Source of the DNA: Maribacter sp. 1_MG-2023
GTDB taxonomy: Bacteria > Bacteroidota > Bacteroidia > Flavobacteriales > Flavobacteriaceae
Assembly: GCF_030547005.1 (NCBI RefSeq)
Contig: NZ_JAUOPN010000001.1
Location: 62,001-126,000, forward strand
Direction of reading: 5' to 3'
Length of the DNA stretch: 64,000 bases
Part shown: piece by piece, positions 26,267-35,292 of the stretch
Numbering within the stretch: position 1 is the first letter of the stretch
Layout of the letters: each line of letters begins with the position of its first letter
Translations under genes and position numbers: made by a program
Notes under the pieces: model-generated
Databases searched by the model: none
What the model was told of the DNA's origin: nothing
The model's input: only the letters and a program-made list of their open reading frames with translations

Positions 26267-26980
26267 TTACTTCATATGCGTCAATCTTGCTAAATAGTCG
26301 TAATGTTCGCCTTCCATTACAAGGTCACATGTTAAATTACTATAATTTGCTGCTCTTTGTAAGGTGTTATAGTCTACATATAACCACGGGAAAGATGCAC
26401 TCCTTTCCTTTTTATATTCCATTTTAAAGCTTACTTCACCGTAGTAATTAACGTTATCCGGAATCCAGTACCCGCCATCTTCGTCATCTTCGAACATGTA
26501 AATAATGTCGCTGGAGTCTAGCAGAATTTGCCCGTCTTCTTTTAAAAGCGATTTTAATTTAGAGAAGAAAGGTTCTAGTCCGTCTAACGTACCTGCCAAA
26601 CCCACGCCGTTCATTAAAATTAGAATCGTATCGAATTTCTCATCTTCGTATTTTAAGAGTTCGGAGTGTACAGTTTTTTTGAGTCCGCGAAGTGTACTGA
26701 CTTCAATTGCGCCTTTAGATGCATCTAGCCCTATAACCTGAAACTCTTTTTCTTGTAAATACAGCCCATGGCTACCGGCGCCACAACCAACATCTAGCAC
26801 GTTGCCTTTACATAATTGTAAAGCTTTTTGCTCTAGCTCTGGCATTTCTTTAAAACCTCTGAACATATAGGGTAAGGGTAAAACATCATCTTCAAGTAGT
26901 GATGAATACGTAATGATATCTTCAGAATAGTTTCCGTTCTGAAAATCTAAAAGTGCAGTACCTAATATGTCTTTGTTCAA
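26267..26980 (-). CDS. Class I SAM-dependent methyltransferase
   Basis: A 237-residue protein with the SAM-binding motif I 'VLDVGCGAGSHGLYL', an acidic residue after beta 2 ('VIGLDASKGAIEV') and 'DTILILMNGVGLAGTL' at motif IV. The N-terminal ('YSSLLEDDVLPLPYMFRG') is typical of the flavobacterial orthologue group. There is no ATG; a TTG at 26980 is the only sensible start. The substrate is unknown. Confidence 0.85.
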   Translation of the reverse strand: MNKDILGTALLDFQNGNYSEDIITYSSLLEDDVLPLPYMFRGFKEMPELEQKALQLCKGNVLDVGCGAGSHGLYLQEKEFQVIGLDASKGAIEVSTLRGLKKTVHSELLKYEDEKFDTILILMNGVGLAGTLDGLEPFFSKLKSLLKEDGQILLDSSDIIYMFEDDEDGGYWIPDNVNYYGEVSFKMEYKKERSASFPWLYVDYNTLQRAANYSNLTCDLVMEGEHYDYLARLTHMK

Positions 26981-27030
26981 AATTCTTGTATTTCTAGCTA
27001 CAAAAGTCTCGCTTTTTGGTACTACTTTCC

Positions 27031-27038
27031 TAGTTTTG
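27031..27038 (+). promoter_or_regulatory. -7 promoter box upstream of the Cys-cluster gene
   Basis: TAGTTTTG fits TAnnTTTG and lies 17 bp before the ATG at 27056, in the short divergent gap with the methyltransferase gene. Confidence 0.45.
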
Positions 27039-27055
27039 AAGAATTAATTTCGCAC

Positions 27056-27547
27056 ATGGAAGAGGTTTTACGTGAACTGCCGCAAAAGGCAAAAGAAAAA
27101 CATAACGAGAATAAAAAGTTCTTTGTCAAGCTACGGAAGAAGCCGCCAAAGAATCTGGACTATATCATGCAAGAACTTCATGAGGCGGAATTTGAACGTA
27201 CAGATTGTTTAACCTGTGCCAATTGTTGCAAAACCACAGGACCGTTATTTACCAATGCAGATGTGGAGCGTATTTCAAAGTCGTTTCGAATGAAACCCCA
27301 AAAATTCATTGAAACCTATTTACGGGTCGATGAAGAAAATGATTTTGTACTGCAAGAAACGCCCTGTACTTTTTTAGGATCCGATAATTACTGTTCTATT
27401 TACGATGTTCGCCCAAAAGCATGTCGTGAATTTCCGCATACAGATAGAAAGAAGTTTCAGCAAATAAGTAACCTTACCCTTAAAAATGTAGCTATTTGCC
27501 CTGCTGCTTTTAATATTGTTGAGGAAATGAAGAAGTTGATAAAGTAA
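27056..27547 (+). CDS. YkgJ-type zinc/iron cysteine-cluster protein
   Basis: A 163-residue protein of the YkgJ/UPF0153 family. Conserved cysteines occur in 'CLTCANCCKTTGPLF' near residue 55 and 'PCTFLGSDNYCSIYDVRPKA', 'CREFPH' later, which together should bind one metal or an iron-sulfur cluster. Biochemical role is not established for the family. It lies 25 bp before the DTW-domain gene and may be cotranscribed. Confidence 0.9.
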   Translation: MEEVLRELPQKAKEKHNENKKFFVKLRKKPPKNLDYIMQELHEAEFERTDCLTCANCCKTTGPLFTNADVERISKSFRMKPQKFIETYLRVDEENDFVLQETPCTFLGSDNYCSIYDVRPKACREFPHTDRKKFQQISNLTLKNVAICPAAFNIVEEMKKLIK

Positions 27548-27572
27548 GAAGGAAAAACAAAAGTAATTTATA

Positions 27573-28298
27573 TTGCAAGTCCAAAATAATAATCCAAGAG
27601 TAAAATGTTACAAATGCATGCGGCCTTCGAGCACCTGTATTTGTAATCACATTAGAACTGTCGAGACTAAAACACGTTTCATAATTTTGATGCACCCTAA
27701 GGAGTACAAGAAAGAAAAGAATGGAACAGGGTATATGACGAATCTTCAGCTCGCAAATTCAGAAATTATAGTTGGTGTAGATTTTAGTAAGAATGATCGT
27801 GTAAATGAAATTTTGACTAATGAAGAAATTGGTTCTTTCTTACTCTATCCTGGTAAAGAGAGTTTTAATCTATCTAAAAGAAAAGGTTCAGAAATGAATT
27901 CTTTTATGGGTAAAAATCCTCACCTCTTCATTCTAGATGGCACATGGCCCTGCGCCCGTAAAATGCTCAAGCTAAGTACCAACTTGCAAAAATTGAAAAG
28001 AGTGAGTTTTGATAATAGTATAGAATCAAAGTTTATAATCAAGCAGCAGCCAGAGGCGCTTTGTCTTAGTACGATTGAATCGGTTTATACAGTTTTAAAC
28101 TTGCTTAACAAAGGTGGAGTGGAACAATGTTATACGACGGACTTCCTAGTTCCGTTTGAAAAGATGATCGAACATCAACTCGACTATATTCTAAACCCAA
28201 ATAATAAAAACTATAGCTCAACTGCGAACAGAGATATTGGTCCGAAGACAATGTATAAGAATAATAAGGAGAGAAATGTTGTTTTTGAGTTGGAATAG
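27573..28298 (+). CDS. DTW-domain tRNA-uridine aminocarboxypropyltransferase (TapT/TapA-like)
   Basis: DTW-domain proteins add a 3-amino-3-carboxypropyl group from SAM to uridine in tRNA. The 241-residue product has the N-terminal Cys-rich zinc-like motif 'CYKCMRPSSTCICNHI', 'FIILMHPKEYKKEKNGTGY', and the family signature in the form 'LDGTWPCARKML'. The start must be the TTG at 27573: the first in-frame ATG lies inside the Cys motif and would destroy it. Cytosolic. The precise tRNA position is inferred only. Confidence 0.88.
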   Translation: MQVQNNNPRVKCYKCMRPSSTCICNHIRTVETKTRFIILMHPKEYKKEKNGTGYMTNLQLANSEIIVGVDFSKNDRVNEILTNEEIGSFLLYPGKESFNLSKRKGSEMNSFMGKNPHLFILDGTWPCARKMLKLSTNLQKLKRVSFDNSIESKFIIKQQPEALCLSTIESVYTVLNLLNKGGVEQCYTTDFLVPFEKMIEHQLDYILNPNNKNYSSTANRDIGPKTMYKNNKERNVVFELE

Positions 28299-28336
28299 GT
28301 GATATTACAATCTGAATTTATTATTCCTAAAATATT

Positions 28337-28888
28337 ATGAAACATCTATCCATTTTCCTGGTTTTAATATTCATTAGCTGCAAGAACGACGCTAAGAAAG
28401 AAATACTAACAGAAAATGGTATTGACGCATCTGTCTATGAAATGTGGAATGACTATATCGTATCTACCCCTCAAGCTAACAAAGAAGAATTACCAGAATC
28501 TTGGTTTTTTCATGATAATAAAGAAGATGCCGATAGATTGGCAGCGTTGACAGTAAACGGAAAAAAGACCGCTACTACTTCAGGATTGTATAAATGGTAT
28601 GTTGAAGCAGAAGCTGACTTGCCGCAAATTGGCACAAATCATATTATTACAGATTTTGATGGTAAAGCACAAGCTATTGTTGAAATAACAAAGGTTGACA
28701 CGATACCTTTCAATCAACTTTCAGAATCTTTAGCGGCTTTAGATATAGGGACTGATATAGAGCCTCTTCAAAAATGGAGAAAAGCGCATTGGGATTTCTT
28801 TCAAAGTGTAATGGTTGAAAACGGAGAAGAACCAACCGAAGAAATGCTGATCGTTTTTGAGACATTTAAAACAGTTTGGAAGAAGTAA
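28337..28888 (+). CDS. ASCH-domain protein with a lipoprotein signal
   Basis: The 183-residue product combines an N-terminal lipoprotein signal (MKHLSIFLVLIFISC, lipobox 'FISC') with an ASCH/PUA-like domain: 'SWFFHDNKEDADRLAALTVN', 'GKKTATTSGLYKWY', 'IIITDFDGKAQAIVEITKVD'-like strand and the late 'WRKAHWDFF'. ASCH proteins usually act in the cytosol on RNA or modified nucleosides, so an exported copy is unexpected. It could bind or hydrolyse nucleoside-like ligands in the periplasm; this is inference. Confidence 0.8.
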   Translation: MKHLSIFLVLIFISCKNDAKKEILTENGIDASVYEMWNDYIVSTPQANKEELPESWFFHDNKEDADRLAALTVNGKKTATTSGLYKWYVEAEADLPQIGTNHIITDFDGKAQAIVEITKVDTIPFNQLSESLAALDIGTDIEPLQKWRKAHWDFFQSVMVENGEEPTEEMLIVFETFKTVWKK

Positions 28889-29194
28889 TTATATTTTCGG
28901 AAGTCAAGAATTCTTGAAGAATATTAAAACACTCGAAATAGGACCAGTATCCTACTGGCTGAAAATCAGTGACCATCTACCCATAATATGTGAGTTTTAG
29001 CAAATCTTCAAGCCTTGTATTTTTGAAACAAGATTTTTAAAAAGTACAATTCTCAGTTATGAAATCAACAAAAGTTTATTATATTGGGTGATTAGTTGCG
29101 AATTTATCATAATTCATATTTTTTATTGATGATACAATAATTAAGTATTAGAATGTTTATTTGCGGCTCATAACTTAAACGACTCCCTCATTTA
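28889..29194. other. Intergenic gap with short inverted repeats, no gene seen
   Basis: This 306-bp gap holds a small inverted repeat CCAGTA-TCC-TACTGG near 28945-28960 and several AT-rich stretches, but I find no open frame with a start, no terminator with a T run and no clear promoter box. Confidence 0.4.
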
Positions 29195-30049
29195 ATGGAA
29201 CAACTTATAACATATTTCGAATCGATCCCGGCAGCTCATAGATCACTTATTTTAGTTGGCGGGATTACATTTTTTTGGATACTAGAAGGTATTGTACCCT
29301 TATTTAATGGAAGCTATAACAAGTGGAAACATTCGCTGCCTAATTTCTTTTTTACATTGACCACTATAGTTATCAATTTTCCACTAGCATTTTTATTATT
29401 AAAAACTTCTGATTGGGCAGTTGCAAATGATTTCGGTATCATTAATTGGTTGCCAGAAATGCCATTATGGGCATATGTGTTTTTAGGTGTGGCGTTGTTA
29501 GATTTAATTGGAGCTTACATGGCTCATTTAGTAGAGCATAAAGTAAAACCATTGTGGATGGTGCATTTGGTGCATCATACGGATCATAATGTAGATACGA
29601 CTACTGCGAACAGACACCATCCTTTAGAAAGTATCATTCGCTATATATTTACTTTAGTTGGTGTTTTTGTAGTTGGTGCACCGGTAGGTATTATTATGTT
29701 GTATCAAAGTTTATCGGTAGTCTTATCTCAATTTAACCATGCAAATATAAAGTTGCCAAAAGGAGTTGATAAAGCGATTAGTTATATAATTATTTCACCA
29801 GATATGCATAAAGTGCATCATCATTATGTACTACCATATACAGATAGTAATTATGGGAACATCTTCTCTTGGTGGGATCGCTTATTTGGTACGTATATGC
29901 ATTTAGACAGAGAGAAAATTATCTACGGTGTAGACACTTTTCCTGATGAGGTGGCTAATGGTCAAATTAGCTCTTTGCTGAAATATCCTTTTGTAGGGTA
30001 TAGAAAACCAACGACTGATATTGCTGGCGAACAACCTTTAGTAAAGTAG
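29195..30049 (+). CDS. Sterol desaturase / fatty acid hydroxylase family membrane enzyme
   Basis: The 284-residue integral membrane protein has about four hydrophobic segments and the di-iron histidine clusters of the family: 'HLVEH' near residue 110, 'HLVHHTDHN' with 'RHHPLE', and 'DMHKVHHHYVLPYTD'. Such enzymes hydroxylate or desaturate lipids. It converges on the NamZ-like gene and overlaps its 3' end by 12 bp. Substrate is not known. Confidence 0.9.
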   Translation: MEQLITYFESIPAAHRSLILVGGITFFWILEGIVPLFNGSYNKWKHSLPNFFFTLTTIVINFPLAFLLLKTSDWAVANDFGIINWLPEMPLWAYVFLGVALLDLIGAYMAHLVEHKVKPLWMVHLVHHTDHNVDTTTANRHHPLESIIRYIFTLVGVFVVGAPVGIIMLYQSLSVVLSQFNHANIKLPKGVDKAISYIIISPDMHKVHHHYVLPYTDSNYGNIFSWWDRLFGTYMHLDREKIIYGVDTFPDEVANGQISSLLKYPFVGYRKPTTDIAGEQPLVK

Positions 30050-31276
30050 ATACTTTGCTCTAATTTTTTTGAACTTTTCAATGTCATCTTGCCAAGTTGC
30101 TTTTATTTCGGCATTGGTAGCACCAGCTTCAATTTGCTTTTGTAGTCTGTTGTTACCTGCGTGTTTGGTGAATCCGCTAGTGATAAAGAATTTACTCTTG
30201 TCGACCGTATTAGTATAGGCATCAATAATGTAATCCATCGTTACCTCATTCATACGCTCAGATTTAGATAAGTCTTTACCGTAGCATAATTTTCCTTCTT
30301 CTTTTGGGTATTTAGAGCCGAAATTTGGCTCAGGAGTATAGGTGAAATCGTATATTTTTGAATCTAAAAATGAAGCGCCGTAGCGTTGAAACTGAAACTC
30401 TGTTCCGCGACCGGCATTAATGTTGGTACCTTCAAACATTCCTAAACTAGGGTATAGCGTAATAGAAGTGTCATTTGGTAAATTTGGAGAAGGTCGAATT
30501 GGTAAACTGTAAAACATATCATGTGTCCAGTTTTCTAAAGGGATTACGGTTAATTCAGCTTTTTTATCACCTTCCAACCACTTTTCATTATTGATCATAT
30601 TAGCATATTCACCGATGGTCATTCCGTACACTAACGGAATTTCAGTCATCCCTAGAAAAGAGGTGTTTGCAGCTTCCATGGTTGGTCCGTCTACATAATG
30701 ACCGTTCGGGTTAGGGCGGTCCAAAACTAAAATAGGAATTCCTTTTTCGGCACAAGCTTCCATCACCAATTGCATAGTCGAGATATAGGTATAAAAACGA
30801 ACGCCCACATCTTGTATATCGAATACAACTAAATCTACACCTTCTAATTGCTCTTGACTTGGCTTTCTGTTTTTACCGTGTAATGATATTAAATCTAGTC
30901 CTGTTTTAATGTCTTTACTATTGTTTACGTGTTCACCTGCATCAAAATTCCCTCTAAATCCGTGTTCTGGGGCAAATACGTGTTTAATATCTATATTTAA
31001 AGAAAGCAGACTATCTACCAAATGTGTATGCCCGTCAGATTTAAAAATAACACTGGTCTGGTTAGCGACAATAGCTATTTTTTTTCCTTTTAAAAGCGGT
31101 ACATATACCTCTGTACGGTTGGCGGCGACAACAATTTCTTTTGCTTCTTGTTCTATTAGGGGTTCATTGGTTGGTGATGTGGTAATGGCTTGCTCTTTGG
31201 TTTCGTTTCCGCAGGTAGCCAATACCAAAAACCATAATAAAACTGTACTTTTGAAATTGGATAAAAATAACATCAT
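30038..31276 (-). CDS. NamZ-type exo-beta-N-acetylmuramidase (DUF1343) lipoprotein
   Basis: The 412-residue product has a lipoprotein signal (lipobox 'LATC') and the full DUF1343 fold: 'KKIAIVANQTSVI', 'HVFAPEHGFRGNFDAGE', 'DLISLHGKNRKPSQEQLEGV', 'VFDIQDVGVRFYTYISTMQ', 'LDRPNPNG', 'SLGMFEGTNINAGRGTE'. NamZ enzymes remove N-acetylmuramic acid from the non-reducing end of peptidoglycan fragments, so this may recycle wall material in the periplasm. The ATG pair (31276/31273) directly abuts the start of the divergent permease gene. Confidence 0.88.
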   Translation of the reverse strand: MMLFLSNFKSTVLLWFLVLATCGNETKEQAITTSPTNEPLIEQEAKEIVVAANRTEVYVPLLKGKKIAIVANQTSVIFKSDGHTHLVDSLLSLNIDIKHVFAPEHGFRGNFDAGEHVNNSKDIKTGLDLISLHGKNRKPSQEQLEGVDLVVFDIQDVGVRFYTYISTMQLVMEACAEKGIPILVLDRPNPNGHYVDGPTMEAANTSFLGMTEIPLVYGMTIGEYANMINNEKWLEGDKKAELTVIPLENWTHDMFYSLPIRPSPNLPNDTSITLYPSLGMFEGTNINAGRGTEFQFQRYGASFLDSKIYDFTYTPEPNFGSKYPKEEGKLCYGKDLSKSERMNEVTMDYIIDAYTNTVDKSKFFITSGFTKHAGNNRLQKQIEAGATNAEIKATWQDDIEKFKKIRAKYLLY

Positions 31277-32518
31277 TTGAATCTAGAATATTTTATCGCC
31301 AAACGGCTTATAAAGGGTAAGGAGCATAAAATTAGCATATCTGCACCAATAATAAAAATAGCCATTGCAGCAATTGCAATAGGGGTTATCATGATGTTGG
31401 TCGCCATTGCTACAGGAGGTGGTTTAAAAGAGAAAATACGTGAAAAAATAACTGCTTTCAACGGTCACGTTCAAATCTATAATTACGACAATAATAATTC
31501 TGAAGTTTCTGTGGTGCCCGTGAGTACGGAGCAAGAGTTTTATCCGGACTTCAATATGGTCGATGGCATTGTACATATACAAGCTGTGGCGACCAAGGCG
31601 GGTATTATCCGTACTGAAGAAACCTTTGAGGGTATTATCGCCAAGGGTGTAGGAAAGGAATATAATTGGGAGCCGTTCGATGAGTTTTTAATTGACGGCG
31701 TTTTACCTGATTATTCCGGAGAGTTAAATTCTGATGTTCTTATTTCGAGAATCATGTCAAATCGTTTGAACTTAAAAGTGGGAGATTCTTTCTTTACCTT
31801 TTTTTTGCGAGATGATGCTGCTGATAAAATACCCAATCAAAGAAAATTTACTATTACCGGAATTTACGATAGCGGATTTGAAGAAATTGACGGACTCTAT
31901 ATTTTTACAGACATACGCCATATACAGCGCATGAATAAATGGGAAGATAACGAAGTTGGTAATTTTGAAATTTTCTTGAATAGTTTTGATGATATAGATC
32001 AAAAAGCGAATGAGATTTACGGTGAAACGGTAGCAAGTTTAGATACTAAAACTATAAAAAATAAATACTATAAAATCTTTGAATGGATAGGCTTGTTCGA
32101 TTTTAATATAGCCCTTATCATTGGCATCATGATCATTGTTGGTGGTATAAATATGATTACTGCATTACTCGTTTTAATATTAGAGCGTACGCCAATGATT
32201 GGTATTTTAAAAGCATTGGGTACTAACAACTGGAGTATTAGAAAGGTCTTTTTGTATAATGCAGCCTATCTTATTGTTGTTGGTTTATTTTGGGGCAATC
32301 TTATTGGGCTTGGTATTATATTTATTCAAGAGAAGTTTCGAATTTTCAAATTCCCGAACCCGAAAGAATATTACATTGAGTACATACCTGTAAGTATAGA
32401 TCTTTGGACTGTTCTTCTTTTAAATGCGGGAGTGTTGTTACTTTGTTTATTGATGCTTTTGATCCCGTCATACATTATTACTAGAATTACACCGGTGAAA
32501 GCTATTCGGTTTGAGTAG
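31277..32518 (+). CDS. FtsX/LolE-type ABC transporter permease
   Basis: The 413-residue membrane protein has one N-terminal span ('IIKIAIAAIAIGVIMMLVAI'), a large periplasmic MacB-like domain, and three C-terminal spans, ending in 'SYIITRITPVKAIRFE', as usual for LolC/LolE/FtsX-type permeases. These work in lipoprotein export or mechanotransmission with an ATPase, which is not encoded nearby. The start is a TTG (31277) that touches the NamZ-like gene's ATG; no Shine-Dalgarno-like site is visible upstream. Confidence 0.88.
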   Translation: MNLEYFIAKRLIKGKEHKISISAPIIKIAIAAIAIGVIMMLVAIATGGGLKEKIREKITAFNGHVQIYNYDNNNSEVSVVPVSTEQEFYPDFNMVDGIVHIQAVATKAGIIRTEETFEGIIAKGVGKEYNWEPFDEFLIDGVLPDYSGELNSDVLISRIMSNRLNLKVGDSFFTFFLRDDAADKIPNQRKFTITGIYDSGFEEIDGLYIFTDIRHIQRMNKWEDNEVGNFEIFLNSFDDIDQKANEIYGETVASLDTKTIKNKYYKIFEWIGLFDFNIALIIGIMIIVGGINMITALLVLILERTPMIGILKALGTNNWSIRKVFLYNAAYLIVVGLFWGNLIGLGIIFIQEKFRIFKFPNPKEYYIEYIPVSIDLWTVLLLNAGVLLLCLLMLLIPSYIITRITPVKAIRFE

Positions 32519-32535
32519 TGTTGGGAGGGTTTGAA

Positions 32536-32829
32536 CTATAGATGTTCAATAAAGTTCATTCGTTTTCCAAGAACTCTTACTATATAAATTTCGTTCTCAT
32601 TTTCGAATTGATAGAAAATGACGTGGGCTTTATAATTATAGAATTTCAATCCGTTGGCTATGGTTGAAGCATCTTTTGCCAATGTAGGTCTGTCGGATAA
32701 TTCAATTAAAAAGTTTTCTAACTCTTGCAAGTAAGTGGTTGCGGGCGATTGTCCAAAAAATTTAATTCCATATTTGTAAATAGCAATTAAATCTCGTTGC
32801 GCTTTTGCAGATAAATTATAGTTTGCCAT
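32536..32829 (-). CDS. parE: RelE/ParE-family toxin
   Basis: A 97-residue toxin of the RelE/ParE fold: 'YNLSAKAQRDLIAIYKYGIK', 'FGQSPATTYLQELENFLIEL', and 'YNYKAHVIFYQFENENEIYI', ending 'VLGKRMNFIEHL'. ParE members poison DNA gyrase, RelE members cut mRNA; the short beta-hairpin pattern here is nearer ParE. Its start overlaps the antitoxin gene by 14 bp. Target inferred from family. Confidence 0.9.
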   Translation of the reverse strand: MANYNLSAKAQRDLIAIYKYGIKFFGQSPATTYLQELENFLIELSDRPTLAKDASTIANGLKFYNYKAHVIFYQFENENEIYIVRVLGKRMNFIEHL

Positions 32830-33058
32830 TATCTACTTGCTCAATAATATCACTGATTTTTAATGAGCTTCTTCCGTTTTGTAAACCTTCATCAATGGCA
32901 TTTTTTAGTTCTGCCAATTTCATATTTTCTTGCTGGTCTTTTCTGACTAAATCACGAATATATTCGCTGTCATTCGTATAATCGCCATTTTCAACTTTTA
33001 GCTTTATCCAATTGTCTTGCTGATCGGTAAAGGTTATAGATTTTCGTATCGTTGCCAT
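32816..33058 (-). CDS. parD: ParD-type antitoxin
   Basis: An 80-residue antitoxin: 'RKSITFTDQQDNWIKLKVEN' followed by 'YTNDSEYIRDLVRKDQQ' is the ribbon-helix-helix of ParD/CopG-type proteins, and the C-terminal acidic helix 'ISDIIEQVDNGKL' should wrap the toxin. It is first in the pair and probably represses the operon. A 14-bp overlap with parE couples the two. Confidence 0.9.
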   Translation of the reverse strand: MATIRKSITFTDQQDNWIKLKVENGDYTNDSEYIRDLVRKDQQENMKLAELKNAIDEGLQNGRSSLKISDIIEQVDNGKL

Positions 33059-33166
33059 AAAAAATGATTATGGTGCAATATAGTAATTATTCGCACCACA
33101 TTTTATTTTACTCTAGAGCTTAACATAGTAAGTGGTTTATTCTCGTTATAAATTAAGTGTTTTTGG

Positions 33167-33174
33167 TAAATTTG
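33167..33174 (+). promoter_or_regulatory. -7 promoter box of the peptidase/epimerase operon
   Basis: TAAATTTG fits TAnnTTTG and lies 16 bp before the ATG at 33191. It would start the run of genes from the M20 peptidase onward. Confidence 0.45.
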
Positions 33175-33190
33175 ATGTAAAACAGACCAC

Positions 33191-34486
33191 ATGCATCAAA
33201 AACTACTACTTACCCTAATTGCTGTGTTTTTATTGACAGGCGTCAATGCACAGAAACTTTCAAAGAACGAGAAGAAGGTTGTAAAATCTATTGAGCAAAA
33301 TAATGCCGAGGCAATTTCATTTTTAGAAAAAGTCGTAAACATTAATAGCGGTACCTTAAATCTAAAAGGTGTTGAAATGGTAGGTCAAGAATTTGCTTCT
33401 GCTTTCACCGATATCGGTTTTGAAAGTACCTGGATACCTATGCCTGAAGAAATGAATAGAGCGGGACATTTATTTGCTGAAATTAAAGGGACAAAAGGAA
33501 AGAAGTTATTACTTATTGGTCATCTAGATACGGTGTTTGAAGAAGACAGTCCGTTTCAAACTTTTGAGATGGTGAACGACTCTATTGCTCATGCACCAGG
33601 TGGTAATGATATGAAAGGTGGCGATGTTATAGTGCTGTATGCTTTAAAAGCGCTACAACAAAACGGATTGCTAAATGATGCTCAAATTATTGTTGCCTTT
33701 ACAGGTGATGAAGAAAGTACAGGTAGTCCGCTAGAGAAAAGTAGACATGATTTAATTGAAGCTGCTAAAAGAAGTGACATAGGTTTAGGTTTTGAAAACT
33801 CCACCGGATTCAATTATGCAACTGTTGCCAGAAGAGGTTCTTCAGGGTGGAAAGTTGAGGTAGAGGGTAAGAGAGCGCACTCATCTGGTATCTTTAGTGA
33901 AGATACAGGTGCAGGAGCTATTTTTGAAATGTCGAGAATCTTAAACGGATTTTATACCGATGTTAGAGGAGAAGATTTATTGACTTTTAATCCTGGGACT
34001 TTAGTTGGTGGTACTTTTGTAGAATTTGATGAAATGACCAGTAAGGGAACTGTTTTTGGTAAGACCAATGTAGTGGCTCAAAAAGCAGAAGTCCGTGGCG
34101 GACTACGTTTTATATCTGAAGAACAAAAAGAACGTGCTCGTGATAATATGCGAACCGTAGTGGCGAATAATTTACCACATACATCTGCAACAGTAACTTT
34201 CAAAGATAGTTACCCAGCAATGCAACCTACTGAAGGTAATAAGGCGTTATTGACAAAACTGAACAATGTGAGTTTAGATTTAAAACAAGGTGAGGTTTTA
34301 GCATACGATCCGGGTAAAAGAGGTGCGGCAGATACTTCTTTTGTAGCGGAGTATGTAGATTGTTTAGACGGACTGGGTACTATGGGTAATGCAGCCCACA
34401 CTCCCGAAGAAACGGTGAATTTGAATACTATTGAAGCATTAACGAAAAGAACAGCATTATTAATTTATAGATTGATAAATGAGTAA
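33191..34486 (+). CDS. M20-family metallopeptidase (glutamate carboxypeptidase-like), secreted
   Basis: The 431-residue product has a cleavable signal peptide (MHQKLLLTLIAVFLLTGVNAQ) and M20 motifs: metal His-x-Asp in 'IGHLDTVFEED', 'APGGNDMKGGDVIV', the catalytic/metal Glu pair in 'FTGDEESTGSP', and 'RAHSSGIFSEDTGAGAI' of the lid domain. It resembles carboxypeptidase G2-type enzymes, so it may cleave C-terminal glutamate or other amide bonds in the periplasm. Its stop overlaps the aldose epimerase start by 8 bp. Confidence 0.92.
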   Translation: MHQKLLLTLIAVFLLTGVNAQKLSKNEKKVVKSIEQNNAEAISFLEKVVNINSGTLNLKGVEMVGQEFASAFTDIGFESTWIPMPEEMNRAGHLFAEIKGTKGKKLLLIGHLDTVFEEDSPFQTFEMVNDSIAHAPGGNDMKGGDVIVLYALKALQQNGLLNDAQIIVAFTGDEESTGSPLEKSRHDLIEAAKRSDIGLGFENSTGFNYATVARRGSSGWKVEVEGKRAHSSGIFSEDTGAGAIFEMSRILNGFYTDVRGEDLLTFNPGTLVGGTFVEFDEMTSKGTVFGKTNVVAQKAEVRGGLRFISEEQKERARDNMRTVVANNLPHTSATVTFKDSYPAMQPTEGNKALLTKLNNVSLDLKQGEVLAYDPGKRGAADTSFVAEYVDCLDGLGTMGNAAHTPEETVNLNTIEALTKRTALLIYRLINE

Positions 34487-35264
34487 TATAACAACATTAA
34501 GAGTAAGTGACCAGCAAGTGACAATTGAAGCAGGAGAATTGGTAGGCTACCAAGTTTCTGGTTATGAATTTATGCACCAAAAGGGAAACCCTGGATGGCG
34601 CAGTGTAGACACTGAAATGTTTCCGTTGATCGGACCAACAAATGAGGTAGATTTTAAAGTGAAAACTCCCAAGGGTTTTGCTACTCAAGATCAGCACGGT
34701 CTGCTGCGGGAAATGAAATATAAGTTGGTAGAAAGCTCAGCAAGTAAAGCTGTGTTCTCTAAAAAATATACAGCAAATACTGAGGTTTTAAATTCAAAAT
34801 ATCCTAAAAAATCTACAGCAGAGAAATTAAGCTGGCCTTACGATTTTGAATTTGTAAAGTCACTTGAATTAATAGACAATTCGTTGGTGGTTACGTTTTC
34901 AATTTCTGGCGAAGAAGGCATGCCTTTTATGTTGGGCTATCACCCTGCGTTTATGCTACATTCTGAAAATGCGATCATTTCTGCCGGAGAACAAAATATT
35001 ACCATACCCGAGGTTTTGGAAGTTGGCAGTAGAGCATTACAAGTGCCAAATACAGATGTAATTACTTTAAAAGATGAGAAATCGCTACAAATAACGTCTG
35101 AAGGTTTTAGTCATTTTATGCTTTGGACGGAGGTACCTAATATGGTCTGTATAGAGCCAATTACCTTTTATCCGTATGCGGTAGAACAAGATGATTTAGC
35201 AGAAGGTTTTATGGTATTAAAGAAAGAGCCGGCTATTTTTACAGTTACGTTAAAACCTGTATAG
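34479..35264 (+). CDS. Aldose 1-epimerase (galactose-mutarotase-like)
   Basis: The 261-residue beta-sandwich protein shows 'YEFMHQKGNPGWRSVDTEMF' and 'LIGPTNEVDF' early, a catalytic His in 'DQHGLLREMKY', a second in 'LGYHPAFML', and the Glu region 'MVCIEPITFYPYAVEQDDL'. It should interconvert hexose anomers. It is cytosolic and translationally coupled to the peptidase gene. Confidence 0.88.
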   Translation: MSNITTLRVSDQQVTIEAGELVGYQVSGYEFMHQKGNPGWRSVDTEMFPLIGPTNEVDFKVKTPKGFATQDQHGLLREMKYKLVESSASKAVFSKKYTANTEVLNSKYPKKSTAEKLSWPYDFEFVKSLELIDNSLVVTFSISGEEGMPFMLGYHPAFMLHSENAIISAGEQNITIPEVLEVGSRALQVPNTDVITLKDEKSLQITSEGFSHFMLWTEVPNMVCIEPITFYPYAVEQDDLAEGFMVLKKEPAIFTVTLKPV

Positions 35265-35292
35265 TTTAAAATTCATCACTAAAGAATAGTGT

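Noticed and set aside
28940-28965. Small inverted repeat CCAGTA..TACTGG as a terminator
   Set aside because: It has only six base pairs and no T run follows on either strand.
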